From assembly GCA_021795255.1 (NCBI GenBank), contig JAJYPQ010000094.1, forward strand, positions 1 to 11,106: a stretch of DNA of 11,106 bases. Direction: 5' to 3'. Positions 1 to 7,317 of the stretch are shown piece after piece. The notes under the pieces are model-generated. The model saw only the letters and a list, made by a program, of their open reading frames with translations. It was not told the origin of the DNA and ran no database searches. The stretch is from Pseudomonadota bacterium. Its GTDB lineage: Bacteria; Pseudomonadota; Gammaproteobacteria; Acidiferrobacterales; Acidiferrobacteraceae. The translations under genes and the position numbers were made by a program. Numbering within the stretch: position 1 is the stretch's first letter; each line of letters opens with the position of its first letter.

Positions 1-306
1 TATTGGAGTTTCGAGGCAGATTCGCACAAAACGCTGATTCCAGCCTGGATATTCAGCCGAAAATGTGGCGGCTAGAGCTGGGCAACAGACTTTGCAAATC
101 TTAGGCGGTGAGAAAAAAACAACGTATTGCCCTCACGTCCGCGAAACCAACCCCTCCATTTTGTGGTCAGCGAATGGGATCTGTGGCAGACCCCCCAGTC
201 CGGACGGTGGCAACGCCTGTATGTAGAAAAATAGTTTCATACCTGGATGGGGTTTGTTTGATCTTTGTTGGGGATACACTAAACTCATTGTCAGTAGTAG
301 CAGTAT

Positions 307-335
307 AGGGGAAACCCTCGCGCCAGATGGGCGCG
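307..335. repeat. Two adjacent stem-loops
   Basis: AGGG-GAAA-CCCT (307-318), a 4-bp stem with a GNRA tetraloop, is followed without a gap by CGCGCC-AGATG-GGCGCG (319-335), a 6-bp GC stem. There is no T-tract on the plus strand, so a rho-independent terminator is unlikely. It could be part of a structured leader or of a small RNA. This is read from base pairing only. Confidence 0.45.
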
Positions 336-489
336 TTACAAGAACATCACCCATGAGCTTCACTCTGACCCCGCCTTTCTGGCCTTGGTCAAAAAATAGT
401 CCGACCTTGCGGCATGCCCAAGGAAAGACCCCCAGGATAGATCCGTCCCGGGTTTCAGTAAAAAATCCTCAATAAAAATGGCGTCACGC

Positions 490-580
490 GGGCTTTCTGC
501 GCCCAAAAATCCCCCAAATGGCTTCATTCGGGCGTCTTCGTACGCCTCAAAATCCGGCATATCCGGCGCCTTTGTGCGCC
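490..580. repeat. Series of related hairpins before the rep operon
   Basis: Three stem-loops follow each other: GGGC/GCCC (490-504), GGCGT-CTTCGT-ACGCC (531-546) and GGCGC-CTTTGT-GCGCC (565-580). The last two match at 13 of 16 positions. Two of the three differences form a compensating T-A to C-G pair change in the stem, which suggests the folded form is kept. Each of the first two is followed by a CAAAATCC or AAAAATCC tract. The 10-mer CCTCGTTTTG occurs at 580-589 and again at 612-621. The series ends 60 bases before the start codon at 641, so it would lie in the rep leader. Confidence 0.5.
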
Positions 581-640
581 CTCGTTTTGTTCCCGCTCCG
601 ACCCGGCCGAGCCTCGTTTTGCCTATTTTTGAGGTGTTTT

Positions 641-1372
641 ATGGACATGGACTGGAAGTTGAAAGTGGAAAAGAAGGCCCCGGGTTTTAGGAAAGTTTAT
701 GGGTCGGTTCGGCGTTTGGCGGCCTTTCATAAAGTTGACCAAGTAGACTGTGAGGGGATGGCTCTTGTGGCGATTGTGGAGCACCCAGGGAACATCGCGG
801 CGGCCATCAAAGCCGCGCGCCGTGCCCTCAACGCCGAGCGCCGTCAGCGCCTCCCATGTCGCCCAATTGACGATCGGGTGGATGGTAGCGGAGATGAAGG
901 AGAGGCGTTTATAGACAGCCGTACCCTGCCTGGAGGGAAAACCCTCACGCATCTTGATGAAGAGGGGGAATGGGTAGACACAAACGAGATCACGGATGGT
1001 GATGCCGCAATCCTGGCCTGCGATCTTGACCAGGGAAATGAAGATTACAACCTCCCAAAGCTCTCGCCTAGCAACTTGTACGCGGCCATCATTTTTCTGG
1101 CTGACTACGGGTTTGACGTTAACCAAATCGCTGCAAAAACCGGAGTCACCCGCCATCGCATTCGGCAAATCCTGCGGGATCGCAAGGCCATTTTGGTTGA
1201 GGTCGAGCGTGCGACTGCGCAGCCGGGACTCCCAGGGTTCGAGTGCACGCCAGCAGAAATCTGCGCCCCGCGTAAACCGATAAAACATAAGCCTCGCGCG
1301 GCCCGGGCAGAGCTTGAGGAGAACCAGAGCCTTTCCCTCTTTGAAATAGAAGAAGAGGAGGAGCTGGTATGA
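641..1372 (+). CDS. Helix-turn-helix protein, first gene of rep operon
   Basis: This 243-residue protein is not recognised as a named family. Residues about 145-182 contain a predicted helix-turn-helix (NQIAAKTGVTRHRIRQIL at about 161-178), like those of small plasmid regulators. The C-terminus is basic (about 211-223) and then very acidic (235-242, mostly Glu). I start it at 641 rather than at the longer ATG at 518: GAGGTG at 631-636 sits 4 bases before 641, and the extra N-terminal part reads like the hairpin-rich leader. Its TGA overlaps the next ATG (ATGA, 1369-1372), so it is probably translationally coupled to the RepA-like gene. In IncQ plasmids repA is preceded by a small repressor and a primase gene. 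This protein could be a copy-number regulator, and it shows no primase motif. Confidence 0.8.
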   Translation: MDMDWKLKVEKKAPGFRKVYGSVRRLAAFHKVDQVDCEGMALVAIVEHPGNIAAAIKAARRALNAERRQRLPCRPIDDRVDGSGDEGEAFIDSRTLPGGKTLTHLDEEGEWVDTNEITDGDAAILACDLDQGNEDYNLPKLSPSNLYAAIIFLADYGFDVNQIAAKTGVTRHRIRQILRDRKAILVEVERATAQPGLPGFECTPAEICAPRKPIKHKPRAARAELEENQSLSLFEIEEEEELV

Positions 1373-2409
1373 AAACTAGTAAAACCAGTGAATGGCTTGA
1401 TGGCGGAGATTTACTAAAGGAAAAACCAAAGCCGATCGATTGGTTTCTGGAGGATATCCTACCAATTGGCGCCGTGGGGGATGTGTTCTCTCCGCCTGGG
1501 GCAGGCAAATCCACTCTTCTTACGTCACTCATGTTGGCCGTGGCCGGCAGCAAGAGGCAATGGTTTGGGAAGCGGTGCGTCAGCGGCGGCGTCCTGGCGC
1601 TCGGAGGAGAAAAATCCAGCCGGGATGTGTGGGTAAGGGATCTGCACCGCGCGGCGGGGACCGAAATGTTTGACATCGAACCTGGCCGACTCATGATCGC
1701 CCCACCGACTATTGGTCCTCTCTTTGTTTGGGATGCACGGGCGAAGGTATGGCAGCGGGGCCGGGGCTACGATCCGGCTGTGCAGCAAGCGATAGTTATC
1801 CGCCCCGCGTTGACCATTATTGACACGATCGGGCGCGCGGCGGCCGGCCAGGACCCAATTAGCATCCCTCAGCAGCAGGCGCTGGCCGAGGAGTTCGAGG
1901 ATCTGGGGCGAGAGATCGGGGGCACTCTGCTGACCGTATCACATACATCTCAAGCGAGCGGTTCGGAAGATGTGCAGCAGCGGCTTCATTACACTTCGCG
2001 GGCCGGATCGAACGGAATTCCTGGACACCTGCGCTGGTTGATGGGGATGACTTTACTCACTCCCAAGGAGGTCTCAGAGCTCACGCCAATCCCCGCAGAC
2101 GAAGTTGGCAGGCGCCAAATGATCGCGGTGGCCGTTTCAAAACACAGTGAGATGCCGCAGCCCGCTGGCTGGAATCGATTCGACCCTTCAATTTTCGAGA
2201 TGATGCCAGACGGAAGCGTTATGGCGATTCCCAAATATCTAAAAGAGTACCGTGTCGTCCCGCCGCCAAAATCGAGGCGTGGCCTTGGAAACCTCGTAGG
2301 GAAAGGTGCCCAAGAATACGACAAGCAGAACAAGCAGAGTAACGGAGATGGGGACGCGCGGTCGCCGGCAGGGCAAACTAAGGATGAGGACTTAGCATGG
2401 CTAAAATAG
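1369..2409 (+). CDS. repA: RepA-like replicative helicase (RecA-fold ATPase)
   Basis: This is a RecA-fold ATPase that would unwind plasmid DNA at the origin as a hexameric ring. Walker A is PPGAGKST (42-49). Walker B is LTIID (148-152). A sensor-like LLTVSHTS lies at 187-194, followed by SRAGSNG (210-216), where RSF1010 RepA has ASRGSS. The order of blocks also fits IncQ RepA from memory: a P-x-x-x-FL-x-D-x-LP-x-GAVG lead-in, a GAGKS loop, an IDT motif, an H-S motif, and a late RxxxxxxVSK block. At 346 residues it is longer than RSF1010 RepA (279). The extra length is mostly a polar C-terminal tail (about 305-346). It overlaps both neighbours: 4 bases with the upstream gene and 13 bases with the RepC-like gene. 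The symbol rests on this pattern similarity and not on a database search. Confidence 0.85.
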   Translation: MKTSKTSEWLDGGDLLKEKPKPIDWFLEDILPIGAVGDVFSPPGAGKSTLLTSLMLAVAGSKRQWFGKRCVSGGVLALGGEKSSRDVWVRDLHRAAGTEMFDIEPGRLMIAPPTIGPLFVWDARAKVWQRGRGYDPAVQQAIVIRPALTIIDTIGRAAAGQDPISIPQQQALAEEFEDLGREIGGTLLTVSHTSQASGSEDVQQRLHYTSRAGSNGIPGHLRWLMGMTLLTPKEVSELTPIPADEVGRRQMIAVAVSKHSEMPQPAGWNRFDPSIFEMMPDGSVMAIPKYLKEYRVVPPPKSRRGLGNLVGKGAQEYDKQNKQSNGDGDARSPAGQTKDEDLAWLK

Positions 2410-3179
2410 CTAAGATAGACCCTGCGGCGATCCCCTGGAAAGAGCGAAAAATGCCCACCACCTGCGCCCAAACCTCGCGCTGGAAGATATTCCAGCATGT
2501 TCGGCACCCAGAAAAGGATGCATGGCGGGAGGTCGAGATGGATTTGCCGGGCTTTGGTCCGGTTCGCGTCCGTAGCGCAGTTGGGCAGCAGCACGCACTA
2601 CTCATGGAAGCCATACAGTTCCATGCGATGCGCGTGCATGTCTTACCGAACGGGGTCACATGCGTATTAATAGATATGCACGATCTCAGGTCCACGCTAG
2701 TTGATGGACGCGGACGGCGCTACGGGCAAGCTGGTGTAGAGCAACTGGCGCGGGAGTTACGGCAAGTCACCGTATCCGGGGTTGAGAAGCTCATGGTGGA
2801 CGGGATACTTGACCGGATAGTCCCCACAGAGGCGAGGGTCCAGCACCCAGTCACGGGCGCATACCGCCCGCTCTGGAGAGCAGAGCTAACACCATCGTGG
2901 GGCGCATGGTCGCGAGCAGACCCAATTCCACTCCACTACGACCCACGACCGCTCGCCGCAATCAAAAGCGGCGTCGCAGCGGCCATCGCGAGGCATGTGC
3001 TCACGCATAGGGACCAACCAAATGGCGGCTGGAAGCTTGACACGTTAATTCAGGCTGTGGGCGCAGAGCCGACGCGATGGGCCCGCCAGGACGTCCGGAG
3101 GGACGAGGAGGCGATGGCGGGGGCCGGGGTGCTGCTCGACGGAGATCGCGTGTTTATTCCCTCAAAACAGGGGGCGTAG
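2397..3179 (+). CDS. repC: RepC-like plasmid replication initiator
   Basis: This 260-residue protein probably binds the iterons that follow it and recruits the helicase. The best support is the C-terminal winged helix at about 188-257. It has an AAAIARHVL helix, a WKLDTLIQAVG helix, a basic RQDVRRDEEAM recognition-type helix, and a short wing ending in GDRVFI. RSF1010 RepC has the same series in its last domain. A first winged-helix-like domain is plausible at about 65-145. The start at 2397 has TGAGGA at 2385-2390 with a 6-base gap. The gene sits directly after the RepA-like gene, as in IncQ, and its stop codon lies inside the first iteron. Sequence similarity to known RepC is weak, so a TrfA- or Rep_3-type initiator is an alternative. 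Confidence 0.65.
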   Translation: MAKIAKIDPAAIPWKERKMPTTCAQTSRWKIFQHVRHPEKDAWREVEMDLPGFGPVRVRSAVGQQHALLMEAIQFHAMRVHVLPNGVTCVLIDMHDLRSTLVDGRGRRYGQAGVEQLARELRQVTVSGVEKLMVDGILDRIVPTEARVQHPVTGAYRPLWRAELTPSWGAWSRADPIPLHYDPRPLAAIKSGVAAAIARHVLTHRDQPNGGWKLDTLIQAVGAEPTRWARQDVRRDEEAMAGAGVLLDGDRVFIPSKQGA

Positions 3180-3254
3180 CTTCCTTGGCCGCTAGCGTAG
3201 CCTCCTTGGCCGCGCCGTAGCTTCCTTGGCCGCAGGCGTAGCCTCCTTGGCCGC
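3176..3254. repeat. Four direct repeats (iterons) of the candidate oriV
   Basis: Four copies of the 17-base unit GTAGCYTCCTTGGCCGC start at 3176, 3197, 3217 and 3238, giving periods of 21, 20 and 21 bases. The only variable base within the unit alternates T, C, T, C, so the block may have grown by doubling of a 41-bp pair. A period of two helical turns on one DNA face is typical for initiator binding, and IncQ iterons are about 20 bp. The first copy overlaps the stop codon of the initiator gene (3177-3179). Binding by that protein is an inference. Confidence 0.75.
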
Positions 3255-3271
3255 TGCGGTAGGAATTCTCC

Positions 3272-3295
3272 AGGAGATTCTTTTAGGAATCTCCT
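3272..3295. repeat. 9-bp inverted repeat next to the iterons
   Basis: AGGAGATTC (3272-3280) and GAATCTCCT (3287-3295) are a perfect inverted repeat with a 6-base spacer, in the most AT-rich part of this region, 18 bases after the last iteron. There is no T-tract, so it is a poor terminator. In IncQ origins, inverted repeats serve as single-strand initiation sites, and this could be similar. Confidence 0.55.
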
Positions 3296-3303
3296 AGGAA
3301 GTC

Positions 3304-3376
3304 GGGGCCTTGGGCCTGACGGCCCTGGCCCCTCCCATCCAAACCCAAAACCATAAGGGCGCCCTTCCAAGGGAAG
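3304..3376. repeat. GC-rich stem-loops in candidate oriV
   Basis: GGGGCC-TT-GGGCC (3304-3316) pairs with GGCCC-T-GGCCCC (3321-3332) to form a strong bulged stem. It is followed by the 12-bp palindrome AAGGGCGCCCTT (3355-3366) and by CTTCC-AAG-GGAAG (3364-3376). Together with the iterons and the AT-rich inverted repeat, this gives the iteron, AT-rich, GC-rich order found in many plasmid origins. Confidence 0.45.
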
Positions 3377-3440
3377 CAGGGGCGGGCCTTGCCGCAGCCT
3401 GCCGCCTTCCAACCCCTCTTCACCTGACACCCATGACCCA

Positions 3441-3473
3441 AGCCCAGCTTCATCCTGGCCGGGGCTCTTTTCT
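3441..3473 (+). terminator. Possible weak terminator after rep region
   Basis: AGC-CCAG (3441-3447) can pair with CTGG (3455-3458) and GCT (3464-3466) with a bulge, followed by CTTTTCTT (3467-3474). The stem is imperfect, so this is a tentative end for rep transcription. It lies just before the repeated leader element at 3478. Confidence 0.3.
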
Positions 3474-3477
3474 TAAA

Positions 3478-3524
3478 AATTTCCGTCGGTGCCGATAACG
3501 TCAGAGGCCCCCATAGTGGGGGCC
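3478..3524 (+). promoter_or_regulatory. Repeated leader element, copy 1 (AATTTCC-N9-GATA plus hairpin)
   Basis: AATTTCC (3478-3484), nine bases, then GATA (3494-3497), followed by the perfect hairpin GGCCCCC-ATAGT-GGGGGCC (3506-3524). The start codon at 3541 comes 63 bases after the motif, behind GGAGGT (3528-3533). The same design occurs at 7267, 8494 and 9608. I read it as promoter plus a 5' stem-loop of the transcript. The polymerase or regulator is unknown. Confidence 0.6.
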
Positions 3525-3540
3525 GTTGGAGGTACTACCG

Positions 3541-3630
3541 ATGAAGCCCTATCGTAGTTTCGTAATGTGGACAGGGGCCATGCTTGCTTTAGCGTCCATG
3601 GTCGCCAGCCGGGTGGACGCCAGCCGCGCA
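3541..3630 (+). pseudogene. 5' remnant of a gene for an exported protein
   Basis: The reading frame starts at an ATG with a strong GGAGGT 7 bases upstream and a full copy of the repeated leader element. It encodes a typical signal peptide start: MKPYRS, then a hydrophobic core of about 15 residues, then ASRVDA as a possible cleavage site. After about residue 28 the frame runs, on the opposite strand, into the conserved C-terminal part of the KAP NTPase and loses any sense of a secreted protein. It remains open to 3756. The likely history is that the minus-strand module was inserted here and cut the gene. The exact junction (about 3620-3640) cannot be set without a relative lacking the insert. 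It could instead be a short intact peptide gene. Confidence 0.4.
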
Positions 3631-4962
3631 CATCTTGAGCCAAGTCACATACTGATAGACCGCGTCATCCTTGGTTATTTCCTGGACTTGCCCCGCCTTA
3701 ACGCGCCTATCGATCCAATCCTCCAATATCTTCGCCGCCTTATCGAATTCCGGTAGGCGATTTTCTCGCATCGCCCGGAATAAATTGGGGTAAGCGATTC
3801 TTAGCCCGACGACAAGTGCAAAGTAGCCGCCCGTTAAAGGGCCAAGGGGCTGAGCCAGCACAAAAAGCGCAATAGCTTGTTCGAGGTCCCGTAATGATAG
3901 GTTAAAAAACTCCGCGACAAAACCAAGTCCATCAGCAAATTGGGGCGCCTTAAGTCTATTCTCTGAAGGTGGCGTAGCGATGCCATATCGGCGCAGTACC
4001 TCATGGACATAATGCGTTTTAAGTACCCTCTCCCAATCGGGTACACGGTCGTTTCCCGGAAACCGGAATGTCAACGATAAGAACTTCCCTAAGTAGCGGC
4101 ATGAATCAATAGCGCCGTACACACCCGTTATTGCTTTTTCAAGTTGACTTCTATTGATGAGAAGCACAAACACCAGGTTACGCACCTCGAAAAAGTGCTT
4201 GATGCGCTCTATAGTCTGGACGGCGAACGAGGGGCGGCAACGGTCCAGCTCGTCGATGAAAAAGACCACCGGTTTCCCTTTATTATCGGCATTTAGGCAG
4301 TAGGTGGAGAGCTGATCACGAAAGGCGCCTATAGTAGACTTTTCGTCTTGGAAGTGTGTCAGGCGTTGTTTGATGGCGCCGCTCAGGCCGGGCTCGGACG
4401 CATCGACGCCGGCCTCCAGGGCATCTCGCACGGCTTTCGAGATATCAGGACTGCCAAGAACCCAGCGTGCCACCAGGTTGACCGCGACAGTTGCCGCGAC
4501 CGGCGTGAGGGCTTTGGCGACCGCGACTGCTTTATCCGTGAGACCTTCGAGGGAAGCTCTATCATCTTTGATGGCTTCAAGGATTTGAGCCGCAAGTACC
4601 AGGAATGGGTCCTCCACATAGTCATGAGCGAAGGCGTCTAAGAACATCACCTTATGCCCGCGCTCCTCGAGTAGCTTGGCCCAGTTATGACCAAACCAAG
4701 TCTTGCCTTCGCCCCACGGTGCATCGATCGCGATTACGGCACCGTCCTTAAGGCGGTTTACGTAGTCAGATAGACGTTCGGCAAAAACCTTCCGGTTTAA
4801 CTGGTCGCCCGAAAAGGCCAGCTCTCCATCAACAAGCGGCGAAGTACTCCGAAGGACAATTTGTTGTTGGGGGTTTGTTTCACCATCAGCCACTTCCGCA
4901 CCTTCAGATCGTGAGTTGGTTGGGAATGTACTACTGGGCCCCATCAGGCGCAAACGGCCCAT
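3589..4962 (-). CDS. KAP family P-loop NTPase
   Basis: This 457-residue protein has both KAP hallmarks. Walker A is DAPWGEGKTWF (80-90), with the family's G/P-W-G-x-GKT form. Walker B is VVFFIDELDRCRPSF (232-246), the KAP DELDRC-x-P signature. A sensor-like FVLLIN follows at 265-270. A hydrophobic stretch at about 151-169, between the Walker motifs, is where KAP proteins often carry membrane segments, so it may sit at the inner membrane. KAP ATPases occur in membrane-linked signalling and, in bacteria, often in mobile or defence loci. It is the last gene of the SIR2 module, 43 bases after the middle gene. The start at 4962 is uncertain: there is no good ribosome binding site, the frame is open further upstream, and an ATG at 4944 is possible. 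The last about 15 residues may come from the interrupted gene at 3541. Confidence 0.88.
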   Translation of the reverse strand: MGRLRLMGPSSTFPTNSRSEGAEVADGETNPQQQIVLRSTSPLVDGELAFSGDQLNRKVFAERLSDYVNRLKDGAVIAIDAPWGEGKTWFGHNWAKLLEERGHKVMFLDAFAHDYVEDPFLVLAAQILEAIKDDRASLEGLTDKAVAVAKALTPVAATVAVNLVARWVLGSPDISKAVRDALEAGVDASEPGLSGAIKQRLTHFQDEKSTIGAFRDQLSTYCLNADNKGKPVVFFIDELDRCRPSFAVQTIERIKHFFEVRNLVFVLLINRSQLEKAITGVYGAIDSCRYLGKFLSLTFRFPGNDRVPDWERVLKTHYVHEVLRRYGIATPPSENRLKAPQFADGLGFVAEFFNLSLRDLEQAIALFVLAQPLGPLTGGYFALVVGLRIAYPNLFRAMRENRLPEFDKAAKILEDWIDRRVKAGQVQEITKDDAVYQYVTWLKMCAAGVHPAGDHGR

Positions 4963-5005
4963 TCTTTCGGTTTGCGTCAGCGTCAGACCGTCCTGTTGCT
5001 TTAAC

Positions 5006-5821
5006 TCAATCTGTACGGGACCAACGAATAGTCGCTATCCTTTCCAGAAGCCCCTGCCGTTGCTCATTGAGTGCGCATGCCTGCTGTTTGAGGTTTTCTA
5101 TCGTATCCTGCATGGCAGCGTCTGCCATCAGGCTATTTATTGCATCCTGTAATCCCGTCACCTCGCTTTCTGTGGTTCCATCAGTGAAGTTAGGTCCGCC
5201 TGGGTTCCATAATGTGACAATGCCTGGCGTCCCAGGTCTATCGCGCTGAACTTCGAGGGTATACGAGTAACGACTCAGCCAGTGCGTATTGAACGCGTGT
5301 TCCGCCAATTGCGAATAGCTGCACCAGCGCGTAGCGTTTCGGTGTTCCACAATGTCGGGTACGGCGCATGAGGTGCGCAGGTGGTCGTCGATCCGTTGGA
5401 CAAGGGGAAGGAGTCCGTCTTCCAAAAGTTCCCGGTAGTCTCTGTCCAGCGCCTCCCACTTGTCGATTAGGCCTCGGTAAGGGTGCTTCGCGCGCACCGC
5501 TTTATAGGCGACGGAAAATAGAGGTCCGTCCGAGTTCGTGACCGCGACTGGGGGCGCTAAGAACGATGGAAGGGCTACACCAAACGACGGATCAGGATTT
5601 GTCGCCAGGCCGCTATCGAGCCGCCAAATGACAGGATTCGCGCGCCGTTCGAGGATGCTTGCCATCCCACCTTCCAGTCGGGCGCGCAACGGTTCTAGGA
5701 CCACGTCTATCACTTGGTCTTTGCGCGACGCTTTCCGGCGCTTGTGGCTCTGGTAGACGAGGACGATGACTGTCCCCAGGGTTCCGGCTGCCGCGACCCA
5801 TTGTGCTATGGCAGCCCACAT
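5006..5821 (-). CDS. Membrane-anchored protein of unknown family
   Basis: I do not recognise this 271-residue protein. One N-terminal membrane helix (about 4-24) is followed by a basic stretch (HKRRKASRK, 26-34), which predicts a short N-terminus outside and the rest in the cytoplasm. The middle is soluble and mixed. The last about 45 residues (about 220-265) are rich in Leu, Gln, Glu and Ala in heptad-like order and could form a coiled coil. Its ATG shares one base with the stop of the SIR2 gene (TAATG, 5819-5823), with GGAAGG a further 9 bases upstream, so the two are probably co-translated and made together. Placed between a SIR2 enzyme and a KAP ATPase, it could tether the complex to the membrane or act as sensor. 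That role is inferred from context only. Confidence 0.8.
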   Translation of the reverse strand: MWAAIAQWVAAAGTLGTVIVLVYQSHKRRKASRKDQVIDVVLEPLRARLEGGMASILERRANPVIWRLDSGLATNPDPSFGVALPSFLAPPVAVTNSDGPLFSVAYKAVRAKHPYRGLIDKWEALDRDYRELLEDGLLPLVQRIDDHLRTSCAVPDIVEHRNATRWCSYSQLAEHAFNTHWLSRYSYTLEVQRDRPGTPGIVTLWNPGGPNFTDGTTESEVTGLQDAINSLMADAAMQDTIENLKQQACALNEQRQGLLERIATIRWSRTD

Positions 5822-7239
5822 TATCCGGCGCCTTCCGTTTGTGGGCGGCTATCTGCTGCCGTGTTCAAGAACGCAGCAACGTCGTTGGCACTTCTGGCTG
5901 AGATTGGGAAACCGTCGTGTGATAAAAGCGTGGCATCCGTAATTTGCTGGAGTCCTTCGTGGTGGCTGAAAGTCTTTGTCGGGATCTTATTGTCAACGGC
6001 GTCCACGAGACGGTCTATCGTGGTCTCTCGTGTAAATGAGAGCTGCGTGCTTGCGCCGCCTCCCAGAACCACAACGGCTCGGCGAGCTTGGCCGTGGATA
6101 TATTGAAACTGCTCAATCCACGCATTTACGTGAGGATCAGCGCCGCCATAGCCTATGATTAAAAGTCTGGAGTTGGATGAAATCGCGTTACCCAAGGCTT
6201 GATAGTAATAGCCATAAGGGACCATGGTTGCCGTGATCTTGGCGATCTTGTTTACGCCAGAGATTATGGGACCTGCGCTTAAAATCTCGCCATTCTGTGT
6301 GGTCTCGCTGCGAACGCTGCCTGTTACGGAGCTTAGAGCCGCGTGAACGTTGTGGTGTTTGACGATTTCGTCAAACCGAATCGTGTTTGTTCGGTCTGCG
6401 ATGTAGCCGAAAAGGCTACAGCCATGCAAGTGAATGAGCGTGCAGGGTTCCCTTTGTCCCCTTGCAATAAAACCGGACCGGTCGAAAGCTTGTGCCACAG
6501 GCCCGTTAGATCCCACATCTCGGGTGAACCCATCAAAGGGTTGTTGGCCGTTCGATGTTAGGGCCGCGTCCAGCAAGAGATCGTAATTGAGCGTGAAAAC
6601 GTCCAAGTCGAAGGATTTCTTGAGTACATCAAAGCTCGCCCGATACTGAATCGCAGCATAGTGTTCTTTGTCTGGGACATGCTCCATGAGGGTGGCCACG
6701 ATTTGTCCACGCGCCTCTTGAAGTAGGAGTCTATCCAGTAGGAACGCGTGTCGTGGGAGAGGGTCCAAGAATGCATTGAGAGGAAAGCGGTACTCGTCTC
6801 GTGCGGTGAGGTTGTGCTGGCTGCTCGCAAACATCTCCAAGTCTTCAATAACACCCAGCAAGGTTTCAAAGTTGGGCGCGCGGTAATAGGCCCCCAGGGC
6901 CTGCATAAGCCACGGTATGACGGAAACCTGCGTGTCGTAACGCCGGGGTGGTGTGCCCGGGACGTCGCGGGCACCACGTCCGTAGGGCGTACCGGCTATC
7001 ACGGCTTGCGGAGCACCTAGGCGGCCAATTTTCTCTGTCAGATGTTGTGTCGAGTAGTTGTCCTGTCTTTTGATGGTATCTTCGGAGAGCGGATTGCCAA
7101 GTCTATCTTTCTGCCAACGAAGGCTTGCAATGACAGCGCCGGTAGTTGCGCCTGCCCCGACGATAACGGTTAGACGTGGTTTTCTTCTGCGTTGCTTCAC
7201 CGTCCGGCACCGAGAAATGGAATAGCACCGTTCTACCAC
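5821..7239 (-). CDS. SIR2-domain protein (probable NADase effector)
   Basis: This is a SIR2-like protein of about 472 residues. Visible motifs, counted from the GTG at 7239, are the Rossmann loop TVIVGAGATTG (24-34), the nucleotide-binding FTLNYD (215-220), LIHLHG (268-273) and IIGYGGADPHVNAW (361-374), in the order found in SIR2_2 defence proteins. In defence systems such domains usually hydrolyse NAD+ after phage sensing. Here the activity is inferred. The start is uncertain. GTG at 7239 has AAGGA 4 bases upstream. GTG at 7200 (459 residues) would begin just before the conserved fold. ATGs at 7332 and 7458 give non-conserved extensions that run through the leader of the gene on the other strand. 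It is the first gene of the minus-strand module, with a TAATG overlap to the next gene. Confidence 0.85.
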   Translation of the reverse strand: MVERCYSISRCRTVKQRRRKPRLTVIVGAGATTGAVIASLRWQKDRLGNPLSEDTIKRQDNYSTQHLTEKIGRLGAPQAVIAGTPYGRGARDVPGTPPRRYDTQVSVIPWLMQALGAYYRAPNFETLLGVIEDLEMFASSQHNLTARDEYRFPLNAFLDPLPRHAFLLDRLLLQEARGQIVATLMEHVPDKEHYAAIQYRASFDVLKKSFDLDVFTLNYDLLLDAALTSNGQQPFDGFTRDVGSNGPVAQAFDRSGFIARGQREPCTLIHLHGCSLFGYIADRTNTIRFDEIVKHHNVHAALSSVTGSVRSETTQNGEILSAGPIISGVNKIAKITATMVPYGYYYQALGNAISSNSRLLIIGYGGADPHVNAWIEQFQYIHGQARRAVVVLGGGASTQLSFTRETTIDRLVDAVDNKIPTKTFSHHEGLQQITDATLLSHDGFPISARSANDVAAFLNTAADSRPQTEGAG

Positions 7240-7266
7240 GCGGTCCTTGATGACGCAATGCGCGCC

Positions 7267-7317
7267 AATTTCCCCCACCGCCGATACCTCCAGAAGCCCC
7301 CCAATTTTGGAAGGGGC
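7267..7317 (+). promoter_or_regulatory. Repeated leader element, copy 2
   Basis: AATTTCC (7267-7273), nine bases, GATA (7283-7286), then a hairpin: GCCCC (7296-7300) with GGGGC (7313-7317), enclosing CCAA-TT-TTGG and a two-base AA bulge. ATG 7331 follows 64 bases after the motif start, behind GGCGGGAG. It overlaps, on the other strand, the region just before the SIR2 start, so control of the two transcription units may interfere. Confidence 0.65.

Larger units (their letters stand above)
1..640. other. Upstream non-coding region of the rep operon
   Basis: No convincing gene is visible in these 640 bases. The first about 100 bases are open in two forward frames, ending at the stops at 73-75 and 102-104. 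One of them could be the 3' end of a gene starting outside the window, but neither tail is recognisable. The short ORFs further in are low-complexity, lack a ribosome binding site and use no recognisable domain. A weak sigma70-like -10 (TACACT, 275-280) lies before the stem-loops at 307-335. The region probably holds the promoter and leader of the rep operon that starts at 641. Confidence 0.5.

Noticed and set aside
108..560. Several 66-76 codon open frames near the left edge
   Set aside because: They overlap on both strands, have no ribosome binding site, and show no domain or membrane feature of a real gene.
623..1288. 221-codon open frame on the minus strand
   Set aside because: It is antisense to the first rep gene and lacks a recognisable domain or start signal. 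The plus-strand gene is coupled to repA.
3176..3254. Iteron block as a CRISPR array
   Set aside because: The repeat unit is 17 bases with only 3-4 bases between copies, so there is no spacer. No cas gene is present.
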